Positions 59,417 to 64,000 of a stretch of DNA of 64,000 bases are shown here, piece after piece. Both the position numbers and the translations under genes were made by a program. The notes below the pieces were generated by a model, which saw only the letters and a program-made list of their open reading frames with translations, did no database searches and was not told the origin of the DNA. The first letter of the stretch is position 1. Every line of letters begins with the position of its first letter. Origin of the DNA: Streptomyces sp. NRRL B-1347 (GTDB lineage Bacteria > Actinomycetota > Actinomycetes > Streptomycetales > Streptomycetaceae); contig NZ_JOJM01000022.1 of assembly GCF_000720325.1 (NCBI RefSeq), positions 110,475 through 174,474 of the forward strand. Direction: 5' to 3'.

Positions 59417-60949
59417 ATGGCTGCCCCCCGCCGCCCCATAGTCCGTGCGGCCGCCGTCGCCACGGCCGTCGCGCTCGGCGCGAGCGCGCTCACCCTCCCG
59501 GCGTTCGCCGCCGACGAGCCCGCCGCGGAGCCCGCCGCCGGATCCCCGAAGGCGCCGCCGGTGTACAGCGTCGTGGACGGCACGCTGAACTGGGGCTTCA
59601 AGCAGAGCTTCCGCGACTACGTGGTCGGCATGGCGCGAGGAAAGATCACCACCAGCGGCGGCGCCCAGCAGGCCCCGAGCAACGGCGTGTTCACCTTCGG
59701 CGGCGCCAAGGGCACGTACGACGTGGGCAACCACGCCCTGAAGACCTCCTTCAAGGGCGGCGTCCGCTTCACCTCCACCCTGCACAAATTCGACATCACC
59801 ATCGCCGACGTGAAGGTGCACACCAAGGGCAAGACCGGTGCCATCCAGGCGGACGTCTCCCTCAACGGCGCCAAGCAGAACGACATCGACCTCGCCACCC
59901 TTGACCTCAACGGCATCCAGCCCGGCCACGGCGAGGGCGGCGCGGTGACGTTCAAGGACGTCCCGGTGAAGCTGACCGCCAAGGGCGCGAAGGCCTTCAA
60001 CGGCATGTACCGCAAGGGCGAGGTGCTCGACCCCGCCACCCTCACGGTGAAGCCGGGCGCGCCCGTCCCCGGCCCGAAGCCGACCCCGTCGACCCCCACG
60101 AAGCCGAAGCCGACCCCGTCCACGCCGACGAAGCCGAAGCCGACCCCGTCGACACCCGCCAAGCCGAAGAAGGTCGTCGGCGGCAAGATGTCGTGGGGCC
60201 TGAAGGAGAGCTTCCGCCGCTACATCTCCGGGGGCGGCAAGATCACGACGGCCGGTGGCGCCAAGAAGAAGTCCAACGGCTTCGACTTCCCGTACGCGAA
60301 GGCGAAGTGGAGCGCGAGCGCCAAGACGGTGGACGCCTCCTTCGGCGGCAGCGTGCGGTTCCGGTTCCAGGGGCACGGCATCGACATGACGTTCAGCGAC
60401 CTCAGGGTCAAGGCGAGCGGCAAGAAGGGCACGCTCTACGCCGACGTGAAGGCGCAGGGCCGCACCCGTGACGACGTGAAGTTCGCGACGCTCGACCTGT
60501 CCCGCGTCTCGTACGCCGCCAAGAACGACGTGGTGCTCCTCAGCAAGGTCCCCGCGAAGTTCACGGCGGCGGGCGCGCGGCAGTTCGCCAACGACACGGT
60601 GGGCTCCCCCTACAAGGCGGGCGACCCGATCGACCCGGTGACCGTCGCGCTCACCCTGTCCGACCGCGCGAGCATCCCGCCCGCCGCGGGCTCCTCCGGT
60701 TCGACGGGGTCCTCCGGCTCCGGCGCGTCCGGCATGGGCGGCGACACCGGGCCCGCCGGGTCCGTGGGCGGCGGCGGTTCCGTCGGCGGGGACACCGGTT
60801 CCCTCGCGGACAACGGCTCCCTCGCGGAGACCGGCTCCGAGATCCCGTCGGGCGCGCTGTTCGGGATCGCGGGCGCGGTGGTCGCGGCCGGCGCGGGCGC
60901 CGTGTACGCGGCGCGGCGGCGCGGTCCGGGGCACGGCGTGCGGGCGTGA
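59417..60949 (+). CDS. HtaA-domain heme-binding protein with LAETG sortase signal
   Basis: A 510-residue protein. The signal peptide ends near AFAADEP. Two HtaA domains (about 50-210 and 255-415; LNWGFKQSFRDYV and MSWGLKESFRRYI) are joined by three PKPTPSTPTK units, a stiff spacer. After a Gly/Ser-rich stretch the C-terminus reads SLAETGSEIPSGALFGIAGA then a helix and RRR: an LAxTG signal for class E sortase, so this one is probably linked to the wall. ATG at 59417 follows AAGGAG. It lies 49 bp after the first HtaA gene. Confidence 0.94.
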   Translation: MAAPRRPIVRAAAVATAVALGASALTLPAFAADEPAAEPAAGSPKAPPVYSVVDGTLNWGFKQSFRDYVVGMARGKITTSGGAQQAPSNGVFTFGGAKGTYDVGNHALKTSFKGGVRFTSTLHKFDITIADVKVHTKGKTGAIQADVSLNGAKQNDIDLATLDLNGIQPGHGEGGAVTFKDVPVKLTAKGAKAFNGMYRKGEVLDPATLTVKPGAPVPGPKPTPSTPTKPKPTPSTPTKPKPTPSTPAKPKKVVGGKMSWGLKESFRRYISGGGKITTAGGAKKKSNGFDFPYAKAKWSASAKTVDASFGGSVRFRFQGHGIDMTFSDLRVKASGKKGTLYADVKAQGRTRDDVKFATLDLSRVSYAAKNDVVLLSKVPAKFTAAGARQFANDTVGSPYKAGDPIDPVTVALTLSDRASIPPAAGSSGSTGSSGSGASGMGGDTGPAGSVGGGGSVGGDTGSLADNGSLAETGSEIPSGALFGIAGAVVAAGAGAVYAARRRGPGHGVRA

Positions 60950-61041
60950 CGCCGACGCCCTGAACCCGGCCGGGGTGTGACGACCCCAACTCCTCGTCCG
61001 GCGCCGCACGTACGTGCGGCGCCGGATGCTTGAATGCCGGA

Positions 61042-61779
61042 ATGACCGAAGAACAGGGGCCGGGCGCACCCGGCGCAGCGGACGGGACGGACGTGCCCGT
61101 CGGGTCCGACGTGCACGCCGGAGTCGACGTCCTGCGGGTCTTCTGCGGCCCCGACGGCCGGTACGGCAACGAGCTGGGAGTCGTCAGGAACGGCGGCCGC
61201 GTGCCCGCGCGCGAGGCACGGCAGGCGCTCGCCGGGAAACTCGGCTTCAGCGAGACGGTGTTCGTCGACGACCCCGAGCGCGGGCACATCGACATCTACA
61301 CGCCCACCACACGACTGCCCTTCGCCGGATACCCCTGCCTCGGCGCCGCCTGGCTGCTCGACGTGCCCGAGCTCGTCACCCCCGCCGGGGTCGTCGAGGC
61401 GCGGCAGGACGGGGAGTTCACCTGGATCGCGGCGCGGGCGGAGTGGGCGCCCCCGCGGACGCTGCGCGCGTACGGTTCGGCGGCCGAGGTGGAGGCGCTC
61501 GCGGTGCCGCCCGCCGGGGAGTGGATCTACGCCTGGGCGTGGGAGGACGAGGCCGCGGGGCGGGTGCGGGCGCGGGGCTTCCCCGGGCGGAACGACGGCA
61601 TCAGCGAGGACGAGGCCACCGGCGCGGCGGCCCTCCTGCTGACCCACCAGCTGGGCCGCGCCCTCAACATCACGCAGGGGCGCGGCTCCCAGATCATCAC
61701 GGCGCCCGGGCCCGGGGACCTCATCGAGGTGGGCGGCCGCGTGGCCCTGCCTTCGCACGCCACTTGGCCGTCGGCCTGA
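61042..61779 (+). CDS. PhzF-like fold protein, divergent
   Basis: A 245-residue protein with half-kept PhzF marks: VLRVFCGPDGRYGNELGVVR in place of GGNPAGVV, FSETVFVDDPERGHIDIYTP, and LPFAGYPCLGAAWLL in place of the GHAT motif. RGSQIITAPGPGDLIEVGGR ends the fold. The His of GHAT is absent, so it may have another substrate or be inactive. ATG at 61042. It stands between the HtaA genes and the heme oxygenase, but nothing ties it directly to heme. Confidence 0.82.
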   Translation: MTEEQGPGAPGAADGTDVPVGSDVHAGVDVLRVFCGPDGRYGNELGVVRNGGRVPAREARQALAGKLGFSETVFVDDPERGHIDIYTPTTRLPFAGYPCLGAAWLLDVPELVTPAGVVEARQDGEFTWIAARAEWAPPRTLRAYGSAAEVEALAVPPAGEWIYAWAWEDEAAGRVRARGFPGRNDGISEDEATGAAALLLTHQLGRALNITQGRGSQIITAPGPGDLIEVGGRVALPSHATWPSA

Positions 61780-61819
61780 ACGGGGCCGGGCCATCCGGAC
61801 CTCGCGCTGCCGGAGTATC

Positions 61820-61855
61820 AAGCCCGTCCGGCGTTCGAGGACGAGCGCGCAGCGC
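61820..61855 (+). repeat. Intergenic repeat, family A, half copy
   Basis: AGCCCGTCCGGCGTTCGAGG then ACGAGCGCGCAGCGCG repeats the sequence seen at 45765 and 45809. It lies between the convergent PhzF-like and heme oxygenase genes. Confidence 0.7.
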
Positions 61856-61885
61856 GAAATGCGGTTGCCCGGCCCGGTCAGAGGG

Positions 61886-62572
61886 CTACGCCACGCGCGG
61901 GAACTCCGTGGCGAGGTCCCGGAACAGGGCCGTGTTCAGGGCGAACGCCCGCTTGCACTCGTCGACGATCCGGTGCCGCTCCAGCTCGTCGGGAACGGTG
62001 ACCTCGATCCGGTCGAGCAGCTCGCGGTACTCCCGCTTGAACGCCGCCGGGTTGGAGATCCCCTCGAAGACGTAGAACCGCACGCCGTCGCCCTTGCGGG
62101 CGAACCCCCAGGCCTTCTCCGCCCTGCCCCGGATGATCTGCCCGCCGGAGAGGTCGCCGAGGTAGCGGGTGTAGTGGTGGGCGACGTACCCGCCCGGCCA
62201 TGTCCGCGCGCACTCCTCGACCCGTGCCGCGTACGCGGCCGTCGCGGGCAGCGCGGTGGCGCGCTCGCGCCAGCCCGCGCCCCGCAGATGCGTGAGGTCC
62301 CGCTCCAGCTCGGCGACGCGCAGCAGCTCGGGCTGTATGAACGGCCCGGCGACCGGGTCGTCGCGCAGGGCCTCGGCGCCGCCTTCGAGGGCGCGGTAGA
62401 CGAACCACAGCTGTTCCGTGTAGCGCGCGTACGCGTCCACGCCCAGACGGCCGCCGAGGAGGTCGCTCATGAACGTCGACGTCTCCGCCTCCGTGTGCTG
62501 TTCGTGGGACGCGGTGCGGATGAGCGTCGAGAACGAGAGCGGTGCGGTGGGCTGAGGAATCGCCGAGTCCAT
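61886..62572 (-). CDS. hmuO: Heme oxygenase (biliverdin-producing)
   Basis: A 228-residue heme oxygenase. His23 in TASHEQHTEAETSTFMSDLL is the proximal ligand by comparison with HmuO, and GDLSGGQIIRGRAEK is the distal helix glycine motif. It opens the heme ring to biliverdin, CO and Fe2+, freeing iron from heme taken up by the Hmu system. ATG at 62572 has GGAGG 6 nt upstream; longer starts upstream are less likely. An iron box lies 55 bp upstream. Confidence 0.95.
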   Translation of the reverse strand: MDSAIPQPTAPLSFSTLIRTASHEQHTEAETSTFMSDLLGGRLGVDAYARYTEQLWFVYRALEGGAEALRDDPVAGPFIQPELLRVAELERDLTHLRGAGWRERATALPATAAYAARVEECARTWPGGYVAHHYTRYLGDLSGGQIIRGRAEKAWGFARKGDGVRFYVFEGISNPAAFKREYRELLDRIEVTVPDELERHRIVDECKRAFALNTALFRDLATEFPRVA

Positions 62573-62626
62573 GCGGGACCTCCGGATGCCGAGGGGCGGG
62601 GAACCAGTGTGGCCAGCACCGATCAT

Positions 62627-62645
62627 CCAAGTTAGGCTTACCTAA
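62627..62645 (-). promoter_or_regulatory. Iron box upstream of the heme oxygenase
   Basis: CCAAGTTAGGCTTACCTAA matches 15 of 19 positions of the consensus, with the core GTTAGGCTTACCTAA kept. It lies 55 bp upstream of the heme oxygenase start, so ring opening is induced with uptake when iron is low. Confidence 0.8.
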
Positions 62646-62733
62646 GTCAACTGGTTCCCGACGCCCTGTCGGTAAAAACGTTACGCGCCCCTCCGATTCG
62701 CGGCAGCGTGAGAATTCTCGGCGGCGCGGGGAT

Positions 62734-63591
62734 TCAGGGCAGCGTGAGGATCTCCGCCCCGGTGTCCGTCACCACCAGCGTGTGCTCGAACTGCGCGGTG
62801 CGCTTGCGGTCCTTGGTCACGACGGTCCAGCCGTCGTCCCACATGTCGTACTCGTGCGTCCCGAGCGTCAGCATCGGCTCGATGGTGAACGTCATGCCGG
62901 GCTGGATGACCGTGGTCGCGTGCGGGCTGTCGTAGTGCGGGACGATCAGGCCGGAGTGGAACGACGTGTTGATGCCGTGGCCGGTGAAGTCGCGGACCAC
63001 GCCGTACCCGAAGCGCTTCGCGTACGACTCGATGACACGGCCGATGATGTTGATCTGACGGCCGGGCCTGACGGCCTTGATGGCGCGGTTCAGGGACTCG
63101 CGGGTGCGCTCGACCAGGAGCCTCGACTCCTCGTCCACGTCGCCCACCAGGTACGTCGCGTTGTTGTCGCCGTGCACGCCGCCGATGTACGCGGTGACGT
63201 CGAGGTTCACGATGTCGCCGTCGCGCAGGACCGTGGAGTCCGGGATGCCGTGGCAGATGACCTCGTTGACGGACGCGCACAGGGACTTGGGGAAGCCGCG
63301 GTAGCCGAGCGTCGAGGGGTAGGCGCCGTGGTCGCACATGTACGCGTGCGCGATGCGGTCGAGCTCGTCGGTGGTCACGCCCGGCGCGATGGCCTTCGCG
63401 GCCTCCTCCATCGCGCGCGCGGCGATGCGGCCCGCCGTGCGCATCAGCTCGACGGTCTCCGGGGTCTGCACCTCCGGCCCGGTGTACGGCGTCGGGGCGG
63501 GCTTGCCGACGTACTCCGGGCGCCGGATGTTCCCGGGCACGGAACGGGTGGGAGAGAGCTCCCCTGGTTCGAGCAGTGACTGGCCAGACAT
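62734..63591 (-). CDS. map: Methionine aminopeptidase, type I
   Basis: A 285-residue enzyme. The five metal ligands can be placed: two Asp ([20 protein letters not shown]), His ([12 protein letters not shown]), Glu ([10 protein letters not shown]) and Glu ([10 protein letters not shown]); VICHGIPDS holds the substrate His. The N-terminal 40 residues ([20 protein letters not shown]) are the extension of the mycobacterial/streptomycete MapB-like form that carries an SH3-binding-like Pro motif. It removes N-terminal Met from new proteins. ATG at 63591. Confidence 0.96.
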   Translation of the reverse strand: MSGQSLLEPGELSPTRSVPGNIRRPEYVGKPAPTPYTGPEVQTPETVELMRTAGRIAARAMEEAAKAIAPGVTTDELDRIAHAYMCDHGAYPSTLGYRGFPKSLCASVNEVICHGIPDSTVLRDGDIVNLDVTAYIGGVHGDNNATYLVGDVDEESRLLVERTRESLNRAIKAVRPGRQINIIGRVIESYAKRFGYGVVRDFTGHGINTSFHSGLIVPHYDSPHATTVIQPGMTFTIEPMLTLGTHEYDMWDDGWTVVTKDRKRTAQFEHTLVVTDTGAEILTLP

Positions 63592-63659
63592 GCCAGCGAG
63601 TCTAACGAGCGCGGATGGGGCAGCATGGCGGGAGAGAGCGGGGGAGACGGGAGCTGGCC

Positions 63660-63884
63660 ATGGCGCTGTTCAAGAAGCGGACCGCCGGGAAACCGGGGGA
63701 GTGGTACTACTGCCTGGAGCACAAGAAGGTCGAGGAAGGCCCGGAGTGCCCCGGCAAGGACCGGTTCGGTCCCTACGCCTCGCGGGAGGAGGCCACCCAC
63801 GCGATGGAGACCGCGGCTGAGCGGAATCTGGAGTGGGACACGGACCCTCGCTGGCACGAAGGCCCCTCGCGATCGGACCCCTGA
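63660..63884 (+). CDS. Small conserved hypothetical protein
   Basis: A 74-residue protein: [20 protein letters not shown] then [20 protein letters not shown] and [20 protein letters not shown]. Two cysteines (Cys18 and Cys29) and a compact strand-helix plan resemble SPOR-like small domains ([13 protein letters not shown]), but the length is short. ATG at 63660 follows GGGAG. It is divergent from map by 68 bp. Function unknown. Confidence 0.85.
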   Translation: MALFKKRTAGKPGEWYYCLEHKKVEEGPECPGKDRFGPYASREEATHAMETAAERNLEWDTDPRWHEGPSRSDP

Positions 63885-63972
63885 CCCCGGCCCTTTCCCA
63901 CCCGCCCACCCGATACTCCCCGGCTTCGCGGGCCGGGCCCTGACGCTTCGCGCTGCGGCCGGGTGGGTGGCT

Positions 63973-63997
63973 CCGCCGCTACCGCGGCGGGCTTTTT
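63973..63997 (+). terminator. Intrinsic terminator with T-run
   Basis: A 7-bp stem CCGCCGC / GCGGCGG with loop TACC is followed by GC and TTTTT. It is the only classic rho-independent terminator with a T-run seen in the window, about 90 bp after the small protein gene at 63884. Confidence 0.75.
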
Positions 63998-64000
63998 CCC

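Overview
The window reads as chromosomal DNA of a Streptomyces or a close actinobacterial relative. GC is very high (third codon positions are mostly G/C), GTG and TTG starts with GGAGG-type ribosome sites are common, and genes often overlap by ATGA or GTGA. Other pointers are DmdR/IdeR-type iron boxes, Tat and LAxTG secretion signals, and two families of palindromic intergenic repeats typical of streptomycetes. About 55 protein genes, one RNA gene (rnpB, RNase P RNA) and several operators and terminators can be supported. No tRNA, rRNA, CRISPR array or insertion sequence was seen.

Layout. 0-2.2 kb: a histidine kinase, an AA10 chitin/cellulose-active lytic monooxygenase with a DasR-like site in its promoter, and the start of a response regulator, all on the minus strand. 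2.4-5.6 kb: a MaoC hydratase / Zn-alcohol dehydrogenase / SDR operon behind a KstR-like palindrome. 5.7-8.4 kb: a small repeated protein, a frameshifted beta-propeller-like gene and an iron-boxed siderophore-binding lipoprotein. 8.5-15.6 kb: housekeeping genes (Nif3-like, CTG-started zinc ribbon protein, RNase H/phosphatase fusion, KDPG aldolase, YaaA, RNase II-like exonuclease). 15.6-19.6 kb: regulators (MerR, TetR, AraC), a DUF4260 protein and a DMT exporter whose 3' end runs into rnpB.

20.1-24.6 kb is a compact accessory locus with relaxed codon use. A divergent XRE/TPR regulator, broken by a 1-nt frameshift, faces an operon of two small proteins, a one-helix mini-protein, a NUDIX hydrolase, a radical-SAM protein with a Cys-rich tail and an APH-fold kinase. 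This is the best candidate for an undescribed pathway. 24.9-33.8 kb: a two-component pair followed by a 2121-residue secreted RHS/YD-repeat protein with a variable C-terminal tail and a possible membrane immunity partner.

33.9-53.8 kb is mixed: glycosyltransferase, secreted proteins, an unusual phosphotransferase, methyltransferase, DoxX, PhzF, Tat-secreted PhoD, an MFS drug exporter, a serine hydrolase, an Rsm22-like protein with a probable Fe-S cluster, a DUF5696-like glycosidase, DDAH, a TetR regulator with three operators, GDPD and a prim-pol-like protein.

53.8-62.6 kb is an iron/heme acquisition block: an FTR1-like permease with a lost motif, HmuTUV, two HtaA-domain surface proteins (one with a LAETG sortase motif) and a heme oxygenase. 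Iron boxes control the Hmu/HtaA divergent pair and the oxygenase, so binding at the wall, import and ring opening appear co-regulated. The window ends with methionine aminopeptidase and a small protein.
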